Assembly (NCBI GenBank): GCA_003648455.1
Contig: QMPG01000023.1
Coordinates: 1 to 18,658 of the forward strand
DNA from: Bacteroidota bacterium
GTDB taxonomy: Bacteria; Bacteroidota; Bacteroidia; Bacteroidales; B39-G9
Length of the DNA stretch: 18,658 bases
Reading direction: 5' to 3'
The notes beneath the pieces are model-generated. The model did not search any database and was not told the origin of the DNA. It saw only the letters and a list, made by a program, of their open reading frames with translations. The first letter of the stretch is position 1; each line of letters starts with the position of its first letter. The position numbers were made by a program, and so were the translations under genes. Shown in pieces: positions 1 to 7,783 of this stretch.

Positions 1-1005
1 ATTAACAAAAATCAAAATTTTTATCCTTCATTAGATACTGTAGAAGGCATAAGACACATACAAATTTTTGCAACAAAATCAGGGATTCTTAAAACCAAGG
101 ATGAATTGCAAGCGGTTGTTTTAAAAGGCATTGGCTCTGATTTTGACTGGTCGTTTTTTGATAAGAATATGGTTGAAGGAAAACATTTTGATGTAAGCGA
201 TTCTGCAAAAAACAACAATATTGTGATATCAAAAACAATAGCTTCAATGCTTAAGTTGAAAGTAGGTGATAAGATATCAATATTTTTTATTCAGCAACCT
301 CCGCGAATGCGAAGATTTAAAATATCTGGTATTTATAAAACAAGCATAGCTGAGTTTGACAAATTATTTGTAATTGTTGATATTGCACATATACAGAAAC
401 TAAATAAATGGACAAATAATCAAATATCGGGTTTTGAAATTTTAATTGATAATTATGATGAATTAGACAAAATGTCGGATGAGGTTTTTAATGTTGCAGG
501 TTATAATTTTAATAAAGATGGGAGTAAACTAAAAATCACGACAATAAAAGATAAATATCCTCAAATTTTTGACTGGTTAGAAATACAAAATGTTAATGTT
601 TGGGTAATATTAATATTGATGCTGTTGGTGGCAGGATTTAATATGGTGTCGAGTTTATTAATTATAATTCTAGAAAGAACAAACATGATTGGGGTACTGA
701 AAAGCTTGGGTGCAGAAAATTGGAGCATTAGAAAAATATTTTTATACCAAGCATCTTTTTTAACTGTTAAAGGTTTGTTTTGGGGTAATGTAATTGGAAT
801 TTTTTTATGTTTAATTCAGAAATATTTTGGAATTATTAAATTAGATGAAGCATCGTATTATTTATCACAAGTCCCAATAAATTTAAATGTATTGAGTATC
901 ATTTTATTGAATATTGGCAGTCTTGTTGCAACATTTTTCATGCTGATAATACCATCAATGATAATTTCGAAAATTAGTCCAAGTAAAACAATAAAATATA
1001 ATTAG
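1..1005 (+). CDS. ABC transporter permease, FtsX/LolE-type (5' truncated)
   Basis: The frame is open from the first base, so the gene begins outside the window; 334 residues are visible. They start inside a periplasmic MacB/LolE-type extracytoplasmic domain (roughly residues 1-190). The FtsX permease core follows, with hydrophobic spans near 195-225, 240-265 and 295-322. Between the first two spans is the signature stretch ILERTNMIGVLKSLGA, which matches the conserved cytoplasmic loop of the LolC/LolE family (ERxxxIGxLKAxGA). Proteins of this family work in the inner membrane with an ATPase partner to extract lipoproteins or export substrates. No ATPase is visible, so the substrate is unknown. 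A lipoprotein-releasing role is the usual annotation for this type in Bacteroidota, but that is inference. The gene converges on the solute-binding protein gene with a 40-bp gap holding only a weak AT-rich hairpin. Confidence 0.88.
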   Translation: MNKNQNFYPSLDTVEGIRHIQIFATKSGILKTKDELQAVVLKGIGSDFDWSFFDKNMVEGKHFDVSDSAKNNNIVISKTIASMLKLKVGDKISIFFIQQPPRMRRFKISGIYKTSIAEFDKLFVIVDIAHIQKLNKWTNNQISGFEILIDNYDELDKMSDEVFNVAGYNFNKDGSKLKITTIKDKYPQIFDWLEIQNVNVWVILILMLLVAGFNMVSSLLIIILERTNMIGVLKSLGAENWSIRKIFLYQASFLTVKGLFWGNVIGIFLCLIQKYFGIIKLDEASYYLSQVPINLNVLSIILLNIGSLVATFFMLIIPSMIISKISPSKTIKYN

Positions 1006-1045
1006 AGGTAAGAGATAATGATGCTTTTGAAATAAACATTATTTT

Positions 1046-2278
1046 TTATTTAATATCTTCAATATGAAAATACTCGCCGTTTTGAATTTCCCAAATTTCA
1101 AATTTCGTATCGGTTACATCACCATTTTCGTCAAAATCAATATTGCCTGACGCGCCCTGGTAATTAATATCTCCACCTTTATCTATAATATTAAAAGCTT
1201 TTTCCCACTCCCCGGCGTATATTGTATCCCCTGGAGGATTTGATATTTCGCTCAAAGCATTTTTAATAGAATTTGGAGTAGTTTCTTCTGCTTTTTTTAT
1301 GGCTAATCCTAATAAAGCCATTGCATCGTAAGTATATCCACCCCATAATGCATCAAAAGTTTGCTCCCCATATTTATTTATGAAATTTAGTTTAAAAAAA
1401 TTGGCACTCTTTCCTCTTGATATTAAAGGTGATACACCTCTTAATCCATTAGCAGAATTGCCTGATTCTGTAATAAAATCATTGTTTTTTAATGCTTCAG
1501 AAGCATACCAATTTTCTGTTGAATGACCTTCAGTAGTTAGAGTGTTAATAATTGTCGCACCACTTTTATAGTAAGCAATCACAAAAACCACATCAGGATT
1601 GAAGGAAAGCACAGAATCTATTAAGGTTTTAAATGAATATTCAACTCCGGGATTTTCGGGGAAAGCAATTTCAGTTAAAACTTCGCGACTACGACATTCA
1701 AATTCATTTTTAAAAGAATTTTTCAAACCTTTACCATAACTATTATCAACATAGATAATTCCGGCAGTTGTGTATCTGGTTTTCAGATATTTAGCCAATG
1801 CTTTTCCCTGAAATGCGTCAGAAGGAGGGGTTCTCCAGCAATAATTATTATCATCAAGAGAAGAATATTCAGGAGAAGTAGCTCCAGGAGCTATTTGTAC
1901 AATATTATTACTAATAGCAATTGGAGCTATGGCAAGTGCTTCTGAGCTAGCGTCACCTCCAATAATTGCAATAATATTTTTTTCGGCAATAATTTTTATT
2001 GCTGCAGTTGCCGATTTTGCAGAATCTGTTCCACTATCTTTATAAATTAATTTAATCTCTTTATCGAACAATCCACCTGCATCATTAATCTCTGAAACTG
2101 CCAGACGAGCTGCATTTCCCATGTATTGGTCATCACCACCTAAATCGCCGGTTAGAGGAAGTAACAATCCAATATTAATATATTCTTTTTCGGGAGGATT
2201 ATTTTTATTACAACTTGTTCCCATTATAAATAATGAGAACAAGATTAATACTAAAGCAAGAAAGAAATTCCTTTTCAT
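1046..2278 (-). CDS. Branched-chain amino acid-type ABC substrate-binding lipoprotein
   Basis: This 410-residue protein resembles the LivJ/Leu-Ile-Val-binding family (periplasmic binding protein type 1, Peripla_BP_6). A lipoprotein signal peptide ends in the lipobox MGTSC, with Cys23 as the likely lipidation site. The mature protein opens with INIGLLLPLTGDLGG, the typical first strand and ligand loop. It continues with AVSEINDAGG, an IIGGDASSEALAIAPIA segment typical of the binding cleft, and GGYTYDAMALLGLAIKKA in the C-terminal lobe. The acidic residues typical of Bacteroidota surface-lipoprotein export signals are absent just after Cys23, which suggests a periplasmic rather than cell-surface location (inference). 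It lies 19 bp downstream of a TonB-dependent receptor on the same strand, so the two are probably co-transcribed. No livHMGF permease or ATPase genes are in the window. The ligand cannot be read from the sequence; amino acids are only the family default. Confidence 0.9.
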   Translation of the reverse strand: MKRNFFLALVLILFSLFIMGTSCNKNNPPEKEYINIGLLLPLTGDLGGDDQYMGNAARLAVSEINDAGGLFDKEIKLIYKDSGTDSAKSATAAIKIIAEKNIIAIIGGDASSEALAIAPIAISNNIVQIAPGATSPEYSSLDDNNYCWRTPPSDAFQGKALAKYLKTRYTTAGIIYVDNSYGKGLKNSFKNEFECRSREVLTEIAFPENPGVEYSFKTLIDSVLSFNPDVVFVIAYYKSGATIINTLTTEGHSTENWYASEALKNNDFITESGNSANGLRGVSPLISRGKSANFFKLNFINKYGEQTFDALWGGYTYDAMALLGLAIKKAEETTPNSIKNALSEISNPPGDTIYAGEWEKAFNIIDKGGDINYQGASGNIDFDENGDVTDTKFEIWEIQNGEYFHIEDIK

Positions 2279-2297
2279 TTTAAATAGTTAGTTATTT

Positions 2298-4364
2298 TTA
2301 AAACATTTGAACAATTTTTAAACTATAATTTCTCCCAAGTGATGGAATATCAATACCTCTAAATCCCGGCATAGCATATTCTGTGTTAAATAAGTTGTTA
2401 ATTTTTGCAGAAAAGACAGTTTCTTTTTTATTAATTAATTTTAAGTTAACAGTAGATATGTTTAGGTCAATCTTATTATAAGAATCGAGGTAATAAATTT
2501 CGCCTTTGTAAATGATGTTTAATTCAGAGGCTTTGCAATTATCAATATATTTATGAGAGATTGCAAATGCTAAATGATAATTTGGTATAGAATAATAAAA
2601 GTTGTTTGAAATAATTAATTCGGGTGTTAACGAGATTCTATTTTCATCATTAGTTAAATTATCGTCATCTTTTTCAGTATGTTGATAAGAAACATTTGAA
2701 TAACCCGAAAGATTATCAATTTTCCATTGTAATTCACCTTCAAGACCATAAGAATTAATTTTGCTTGCGTTAATTGGAGCAGAGTGCCCAACAACTTGAC
2801 CAATTTCAACTTTATCATCAATCACACTATAAAATGAATTTAGAATAATGGTAATATTTTTTTTATTAATCACAGAAAATAAAACTTCTCCTGTCTTGGC
2901 TTTTTCAGGAAGAAGATCAGGGTTGCCGTAAACACCTCCTGCAATTAAGTTACTTGTATATAATTGTTCGGCTGCTGGAGCTTTAAATGATGTGCCATAA
3001 AGCAATTTAAAATATCTGTTGTTGGGTAATTGAAAAACGGAGCCAATTCTATAATTTATTACATTACCATATATATTATGATTATCGAATCTTAATCCTG
3101 CAATTAAATTAATTTTTGAGATTGGATTGTATCTTGATTGTAGATATACTCCTAAATTTGAAAAAATAGTATCACCAAATACTTGACCAAAAAGAGTTTT
3201 TTCATTTGTTAACTTATTTACAGACCAAAGTGTTTGAAGATTTTCATTATCAATATTATAATCTAAACCATAAGTTAAATTTATTTTTTTATTAATATTT
3301 TGTTTTATTTCAATTCCAGCATCAATTCCTTTGTAACCAAATTTTCGTTTTCGCCAATAGTCGGGCGAGCCATAGTCAAGATGGTCGTTTTTGTTTGGTC
3401 CCCCTTTACTAAAAGCTAAAAAAATAGAACCGGAAATTTTTTTAGAAATATTTTTATCAAATTGAGTTTTAAAAAAAGAGTTATAGACAGAATATCTGTT
3501 CTCACCGGTTAATATACTCCAGTCTTGAAACTCAGCATAACCGTCAAGATATTGATAATTTCCATTTAATGTAAAAGTTCCAATTTTTTTATTATCAAAA
3601 ATAAATTTACCATAAAAATTTTTTGGTTGAGATATATTATTCGTACTTTCTTGTCCTCGAAAGATTGAGTAATATGGTGAACTTTCAGGAATTTGCAAAC
3701 CGGATGAGTTAATTCTTGAACGAGATGCGCCGATAACAAAATCAATATGCTTATATTTTTTACCATATACAATGCTTGTTTCATCTCCTATATTATTATT
3801 TATTAAATTACCTTCGGCAGATGCACAACCACCATTAATATCTTTACCTTTTATTGTTATAATATTTACAACACCAAGAAAAGCATTAGCTCCATATAAG
3901 GCTGAACCGGGTCCAGTTATGACTTCAATTCGATCAATAAGATTAATAGGAATAAATTCACGACCAAGAAAATTTGCAGTTGAAGAGCGAAATGAAACAG
4001 GCTGACCGTCAATCATTACCTTTATAATTTTACTCCATGCGCGCATACCTCCATTAATGCCACGAACACTAATATTAGGAGATAAATAATCGTTAATTAC
4101 AGAAAAATCGGGTATCTGACATAAAGCTTCTCCAACGCTCTTATAGCCATAGTCACGAATATTTTTGCTTGTAATTACACGAATAATTGATGGAGCTTCT
4201 CTAATTTTTTCAGTTGTTTTTGTAGAAGTAGTAATTTTAATATTACTCAATTCTTCTAAATCCATATCAAATAATTCAATATATTTTGAGCTTGTATCCT
4301 GTTGAGCAAATACAATCTTATGTAGAAAAAATAAAAATAATAATACTATATAAAATTTAGACAT
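2298..4364 (-). CDS. TonB-dependent outer-membrane receptor
   Basis: This is a 688-residue TonB-dependent receptor. The frame also permits a TTG start seven codons upstream (4385). The ATG at 4364 is preferred because it places the signal peptide (MSKFYIVLLFLFFL..VFAQ) at the very N-terminus. A plug domain covers about residues 50-165, with EAPSIIRVIT near its start, the SVRGINGG loop, and the plug-ending signature GPGSALYGANAFLGVVNIIT. The rest is a 22-strand-type barrel ending in Phe (LKIVQMF), the usual outer-membrane C-terminal signature. There is no SusC-type carboxypeptidase-regulatory domain at the N-terminus and no SusD neighbour, so this is not a polysaccharide-utilisation pair. The protein should import a ligand using TonB/proton-motive energy. 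The downstream solute-binding lipoprotein suggests the ligand is then captured in the periplasm (inference). Confidence 0.93.
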   Translation of the reverse strand: MSKFYIVLLFLFFLHKIVFAQQDTSSKYIELFDMDLEELSNIKITTSTKTTEKIREAPSIIRVITSKNIRDYGYKSVGEALCQIPDFSVINDYLSPNISVRGINGGMRAWSKIIKVMIDGQPVSFRSSTANFLGREFIPINLIDRIEVITGPGSALYGANAFLGVVNIITIKGKDINGGCASAEGNLINNNIGDETSIVYGKKYKHIDFVIGASRSRINSSGLQIPESSPYYSIFRGQESTNNISQPKNFYGKFIFDNKKIGTFTLNGNYQYLDGYAEFQDWSILTGENRYSVYNSFFKTQFDKNISKKISGSIFLAFSKGGPNKNDHLDYGSPDYWRKRKFGYKGIDAGIEIKQNINKKINLTYGLDYNIDNENLQTLWSVNKLTNEKTLFGQVFGDTIFSNLGVYLQSRYNPISKINLIAGLRFDNHNIYGNVINYRIGSVFQLPNNRYFKLLYGTSFKAPAAEQLYTSNLIAGGVYGNPDLLPEKAKTGEVLFSVINKKNITIILNSFYSVIDDKVEIGQVVGHSAPINASKINSYGLEGELQWKIDNLSGYSNVSYQHTEKDDDNLTNDENRISLTPELIISNNFYYSIPNYHLAFAISHKYIDNCKASELNIIYKGEIYYLDSYNKIDLNISTVNLKLINKKETVFSAKINNLFNTEYAMPGFRGIDIPSLGRNYSLKIVQMF

Positions 4365-4470
4365 GTTCAAAAATCGAAAAAACAATAAAAAGCAACAAAA
4401 AATAATTTGATAAAGAATAGCTTAGTAAAAGAAACAAATCAATTATTTTTTTGAAGATTATTTATTTTAA

Positions 4471-4509
4471 CAAAAAGAACCTTAATGGATTTCATTAAGG
4501 TTCTTTTTG
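4471..4509 (-). terminator. Rho-independent terminator after fbaA
   Basis: A perfect 17-bp inverted repeat (arms 4471-4487 and 4493-4509, 5-nt loop) with core CTTAATG/CATTAAG and A-tract/T-tract flanks. It begins 5 bp beyond the aldolase stop codon on the minus strand and should end that transcript before the TonB receptor gene. The A and T tracts make it potentially bidirectional. Confidence 0.9.
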
Positions 4510-4513
4510 TTAA

Positions 4514-5593
4514 TTAATTTCTATCAATTGCATTCAAATCTTCAAAAGCTATTTTAAGCCTGTCAACCATTGAGATTTCACCTGCTCGTAACCACTTACG
4601 AGGATCATAATATTTTTTGTTTGGAATGCTTTCTCCTTCGGGGTTGCCTATTTGTCCTTGCAAATAATTTTTATTTTTTTTGTAATAATCCATAACCCCT
4701 TTCCAAGTAGCCCATTGAGTGTCGGTATCAATATTCATTTTAATAACTCCATAGCTAATAGCTTCTCTTATATCGTTCATGTCAGAGCCGGAACCACCGT
4801 GAAAAACGAAATCAACAGGGTTTTTACCGGTATTATGTTTTTTCTCGATATATTTTTGTGAATTATCTAATATTTTTGGAGTTAATTTTACATTTCCGGG
4901 TTTGTAAACACCGTGAACATTACCAAACGATGCAGCAATAGTAAATCGCTTACTTATTTTTCCTAATTCTTCGTATGCTAAACAAACGTCTTCAGGTTGC
5001 GTGTAAAGTTTTGCGTTATCAATATCAGTATTATCAACACCATCTTCTTCTCCACCTGTGCAACCTAATTCAATTTCAAGTGTCATATCTATTTTACTCA
5101 TTCTTTCGAGATATTTCTTACTAATCTCAATGTTTTCTTCAAGAGATTCAACAGATAAATCGAGCATGTGAGAACTGAATAAAGGTTTCCCATATTGCTT
5201 GTAATGTTCTTCTCCTGCATCTAATAAACCATCAATCCATGGCAATAAAGATTTTTTACAATGGTCTGTATGAAGTATCACAGGAACACCATAATGCTCG
5301 GCTAATAAATGTATGTGCTTTGCACCTGCTATTGATCCAAGTATAGATGCTTTTTGGGAGTCGTTTGATAATCCTTTACCTGCATTAAAACTTGCACCTC
5401 CATTTGAGAATTGAATTATTATTGGAGAATTTACTTCTCTTGCTACTTCAAGAGCTGCATTAATCGAATTTGAGCCTATAACATTTACAGCAGGTAATGC
5501 AAAATTGTTTCTTTTAGCTATTTCGAAAACTTTTTGAACATCTTCTCCGGTTATTACTCCGGCTTTTACATTTTCTAAGATTTTATCTGACAT
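4514..5593 (-). CDS. fbaA: Class II fructose-bisphosphate aldolase
   Basis: This 359-residue zinc-dependent aldolase has the same length as the E. coli FbaA (class IIA) enzyme. It cleaves fructose 1,6-bisphosphate to dihydroxyacetone phosphate and glyceraldehyde 3-phosphate in glycolysis, and runs in reverse in gluconeogenesis, in the cytoplasm. The catalytic Asp110 and zinc ligand His111 lie in VILHTDHC. Further metal ligands are Glu175 (LEIELG), His227 (GNVHGVY) and His265 (FVFHGGSGS). Asn287 in MNIDTDTQ matches the substrate-binding asparagine, and the HGGSGS loop binds phosphate. These positions are each one residue later than the E. coli numbering (109, 110, 174, 226, 264, 286), which makes the assignment secure. 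The gene follows a small exported-protein gene by 74 bp on the same strand and ends at a strong terminator. All key residues are present. Confidence 0.97.
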   Translation of the reverse strand: MSDKILENVKAGVITGEDVQKVFEIAKRNNFALPAVNVIGSNSINAALEVAREVNSPIIIQFSNGGASFNAGKGLSNDSQKASILGSIAGAKHIHLLAEHYGVPVILHTDHCKKSLLPWIDGLLDAGEEHYKQYGKPLFSSHMLDLSVESLEENIEISKKYLERMSKIDMTLEIELGCTGGEEDGVDNTDIDNAKLYTQPEDVCLAYEELGKISKRFTIAASFGNVHGVYKPGNVKLTPKILDNSQKYIEKKHNTGKNPVDFVFHGGSGSDMNDIREAISYGVIKMNIDTDTQWATWKGVMDYYKKNKNYLQGQIGNPEGESIPNKKYYDPRKWLRAGEISMVDRLKIAFEDLNAIDRN

Positions 5594-5667
5594 AATATTA
5601 ATTTTTTATTATTGTATGACTTATTTTTTTATTAAAAATACGGAATTTATTGATTATTTAAAAATCT

Positions 5668-6180
5668 TTATTTAACGCATTTTAAGATTTCTTGAATTTT
5701 ATTTTGTTTGTTTTCTTTTATTGCTTTGTTAATAAAACCAATATCAATAAAATATTTAACGTTTGTTACAGGATATTTTACTAATGTATTGTATTGTTCG
5801 TCGGTTAAACGATAAATAATCATAGAAGAAACAGACATAAAATTTGATTCTTGTTCTTTTGTAGTATCTTTTTTTATTTTTCGAGGTGTTAAGGTAACTG
5901 TTTTGTAATTAGGGAGAGTAAAGATTAATTCAGAATTATCTTTAATTTTAAAGTTATTATATCTAAAATATTTTAATTTCAAATATTTTCTGTTTCCAAT
6001 TGCTTGTGCTTTAAAATAAAAAGGTTGTCCGTTAACTCTGCATATAGAGACAGGGATTGTACGTATTATTCTTAATTCGGTGAGAGCATCAATCTCATTT
6101 TTTTCATATTTACATTTTTTTTGTGAGAAAGCAGAGCTTGAGAAAAGGAAGAGAATAATAATGAGAGTGTTTTTTATCAT
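5668..6180 (-). CDS. Small exported protein of unknown function
   Basis: I do not recognise this 170-residue protein. It begins with a clear Sec signal peptide (MIKNTLIIILFLFSSSAFSQ, cleavage near residues 19-20). The mature part is about 150 residues, lysine-rich and basic, with beta-strand-like segments such as PFYFKAQAIGN and ELIFTLPNYKTVTLTPRK. A C-terminal segment NTLVKYPVTNVKYFIDIGF is followed by an amphipathic lysine-rich tail. Two cysteines sit near the mature N-terminus (KKCKYE) and in SICRVNG, with a third at the C-terminus (LKCVK). There is no lipobox, so it is probably periplasmic or secreted. It lies between the pseudo-cyclase and aldolase genes on one strand. A promoter-like TAAATTTG sits upstream at 6221-6228, so transcription may continue into the aldolase gene. 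Confidence 0.75.
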   Translation of the reverse strand: MIKNTLIIILFLFSSSAFSQKKCKYEKNEIDALTELRIIRTIPVSICRVNGQPFYFKAQAIGNRKYLKLKYFRYNNFKIKDNSELIFTLPNYKTVTLTPRKIKKDTTKEQESNFMSVSSMIIYRLTDEQYNTLVKYPVTNVKYFIDIGFINKAIKENKQNKIQEILKCVK

Positions 6181-6220
6181 AATAGTAAATATGTTTATTT
6201 ATGATTGATAAAATTATTTG

Positions 6221-6228
6221 CAAATTTA
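6221..6228 (-). promoter_or_regulatory. Candidate -7 box of Bacteroidota promoter
   Basis: Read on the minus strand this is TAAATTTG, an exact match to the Bacteroidota -7 consensus TAnnTTTG, about 40 bp upstream of the start codon at 6180. No convincing TTTG -33 element lies 19-20 bp further upstream, so the call is tentative. Confidence 0.4.
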
Positions 6229-6275
6229 TGAAAGTTAATTGTAAGAAAATAAAAAAATATGTAGTAATAATAATT

Positions 6276-7502
6276 TTAAATTCTTGACAAAATTTTATTA
6301 AAAGTTAAATTAGCAACTGTTCCAAATTTGTCGAAAGAAAATTCAGGTTTAATTCTTTTAACCAGATACATGTCAATTAGATGTCCATTAATTGAATTAA
6401 AATTACAATTATACTCACAATCGAAATAGTCTTTCACATATTCATATGTAGAAGCTGAAATATTAATTTCGTTAATATTGGTTTTTTCTTCAATTTGTTT
6501 GGTAATATTAACAGCATCGCCCCAGATGTCGTAAGCTAGTTTGTTTTTTCCTACTATTCCGGCAATAATTTCTCCGGTATTAATTCCAATACTTACATCA
6601 AGTATGTTTTTATCTTGTTTTTTATTTAATTCGTTAAAATTTGCAATATTTTTTTTCATTTTTAAACCAACAAGTATAACATCAATAGGATTACTTTTGT
6701 TTCTAAGAGGAACCCCACCTGCACATATATATAAACCTGCATTTGTTTTTATTTTTTCAACAAAGTGTTTTTCAATAATTTCATCAAAACTAGAGTATGT
6801 TTGGTGAAGATAATTTATCATATCATCTGATGAGAAATCATTCCTGTAGGTTGAGAAATTTTTAAAGTTAGCAAATAATACGCTGGCTCTTTTATAATGT
6901 CGGGGTTTTGAGTAACCTTTATTTTTTAATTGTATTGCAACTTCATAAGGAAGAACTCTGCTTAGAACAGATTCTGTTTTTTGTTTCGATTGTTCTATTG
7001 CTTGTTTTTGTATAAAAATTGTTTGTTTTTGTTCTTCAATATAATCTTTCACATCTTCAATATGTTCAGATAGTGCTAATGTATTTTCTTTTTCCTGCTT
7101 TAGTTCTTCTTCAATTTCTTTTAATCTTGTTATGTCAGTCTCAACGGCAATAAAATTTTTTATTCTATTATTATCATCAAAAGTTGGTGTTAAAGTAGTT
7201 TGAACCCACTTTATTTTACCGGATTTTGTCTCACATTCTGTAATGTAATTTAGAGAGTGATTTTCTTTAAAAAAATTCGTGTCTGTTTTGTGAATATTTT
7301 TTATTGCTTCTGACGCAACTTTGCTATATTTAGTTTTGTATTCTTCAAGAGAGTATCCATATAAACGAGAAAAAGCATCGTTTGCCCACATTACTTTTCC
7401 CTCAGAATTCATTAATACAATTGAATTATCAACAATATTTGCCCAATCGTAAATATTATTATTAGCACTAAATAAATACTTACTTTGTTTATTACTACTC
7501 AT
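6276..7502 (-). CDS. PAS domain, coiled coil and degenerate class III cyclase domain
   Basis: This is a 408-residue cytoplasmic protein with no signal or membrane segment. A PAS domain spans about 15-130 (IVLMNSEGKVMWANDAFSRLYGYSLEEY, then KWVQTTLTP..ETDITRLKEIEEEL). A coiled coil covers about 125-180, and the usual cyclase-transducing stretch VLSRVLPYEVAIQLKNKG follows. The cyclase homology domain is about 205-385. Aligned to class III enzymes such as Rv1625c, it keeps the purine-selecting Lys252 and Asp325 (YDIWGD) and Asn332. It has Asn212 in place of the first metal-binding Asp (FANFKNF for FADxxGF), Gly256 in place of the second (KIKTNAGLY for KIKTIGDAY), and Gln336 in place of the transition-state Arg. 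The residue spacings 212-256 and 325-332-336 equal those of active enzymes. It is therefore probably a non-catalytic nucleotide-binding or dimerising sensor (inference). It stands divergent to the FKBP gene. Confidence 0.88.
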   Translation of the reverse strand: MSSNKQSKYLFSANNNIYDWANIVDNSIVLMNSEGKVMWANDAFSRLYGYSLEEYKTKYSKVASEAIKNIHKTDTNFFKENHSLNYITECETKSGKIKWVQTTLTPTFDDNNRIKNFIAVETDITRLKEIEEELKQEKENTLALSEHIEDVKDYIEEQKQTIFIQKQAIEQSKQKTESVLSRVLPYEVAIQLKNKGYSKPRHYKRASVLFANFKNFSTYRNDFSSDDMINYLHQTYSSFDEIIEKHFVEKIKTNAGLYICAGGVPLRNKSNPIDVILVGLKMKKNIANFNELNKKQDKNILDVSIGINTGEIIAGIVGKNKLAYDIWGDAVNITKQIEEKTNINEINISASTYEYVKDYFDCEYNCNFNSINGHLIDMYLVKRIKPEFSFDKFGTVANLTFNKILSRI

Positions 7503-7545
7503 TTATTGATTACCTATTATTGGTTTTTATTAAATATAAACTTCT

Positions 7546-7576
7546 TAAATTTAATAATTTACAAGAACTACACAAA
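7546..7576 (-). promoter_or_regulatory. Candidate promoter of the PAS/pseudo-cyclase gene
   Basis: On the minus strand TTTG (7573-7576) is followed by 19 nt and then TAAATTTA (7546-7553). This fits the Bacteroidota TTTG-N19-TAnnTTTG pattern with one mismatch. It predicts a start of transcription about 35-40 nt upstream of the ATG at 7502. Confidence 0.45.
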
Positions 7577-7601
7577 ATTATTTTATTAAAATTTTATTTT
7601 T

Positions 7602-7633
7602 TTTGAAATAAATAAAATTATGTTCTACCTTCG
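7602..7633 (+). promoter_or_regulatory. Candidate promoter of the FKBP gene
   Basis: TTTG (7602-7605), a 20-nt spacer and TACCTTCG (7626-7633) match the Bacteroidota promoter pattern with one mismatch in the -7 box. Transcription would begin near 7640, which leaves a leader of roughly 140 nt before the FKBP start codon, unusually long for this AT-rich genome. Confidence 0.55.
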
Positions 7634-7650
7634 CAAAATTAAAATACATA

Positions 7651-7749
7651 TTTATCATAACACTCCCGCATGATAAAAGATATTAAAAATATAAGGGTTA
7701 ATGGTGATGATTTCTTGGTTAACAGCAAAGGATGTAGTCACATGCGGGA
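7651..7749 (+). promoter_or_regulatory. Structured leader with two competing helices
   Basis: Two perfect inverted repeats overlap in the FKBP leader. Helix 1 pairs TTTATCAT (7651-7658) with ATGATAAA (7670-7677). Helix 2 pairs TCCCGCATG (7664-7672) with CATGCGGGA (7741-7749), closing a loop of about 68 nt that contains a weaker GTTAA/TTAAC pairing (7697-7701 with 7719-7723). Because 7670-7672 is used by both helices they cannot both form fully, an arrangement typical of switches. The GC content of helix 2 stands out strongly from the AT-rich surroundings. It does not match a riboswitch class I can recognise. It could be a cis-acting leader, a small RNA, or the structure of a short translated upstream ORF. 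Confidence 0.45.
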
Positions 7750-7759
7750 TTTCATCTGA
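7670..7759 (+). CDS. Possible 29-codon upstream ORF in the FKBP leader
   Basis: ATG at 7670 opens a 29-codon frame ending with TGA at 7757-7759. The product begins MIKDIKNIRVNGDDFLV and ends in HMRDFI. It is in the same frame as the FKBP gene, and the TGA is the only stop between 7670 and 8473. Its start codon lies inside both leader helices and would be hidden when either forms. No homologue is recognised and chance occurrence is quite possible, so this is a weak call made for the sake of its position. Confidence 0.2.
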   Translation: MIKDIKNIRVNGDDFLVNSKGCSHMRDFI

Positions 7760-7783
7760 CCTTTAGAAATAAATTATTTACAA

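Noticed and set aside
1006..1045. Possible terminator between the convergent permease and binding-protein genes
   Set aside because: Only a 6-bp all-AT-rich stem (ATAATG/CATTAT) with a long loop before a T-run is visible; too weak to call in this base composition.
4364..4385. TTG start for the TonB receptor seven codons upstream of the ATG
   Set aside because: The ATG at 4364 gives a normal signal peptide at the N-terminus, while the upstream extension adds residues before it with no supporting ribosome signal.
7640..7783. Cobalamin or SAM riboswitch in the FKBP leader
   Set aside because: No B12-box-like or SAM-type conserved core was seen and the downstream gene is unrelated to those metabolites; only the competing helices are supported.
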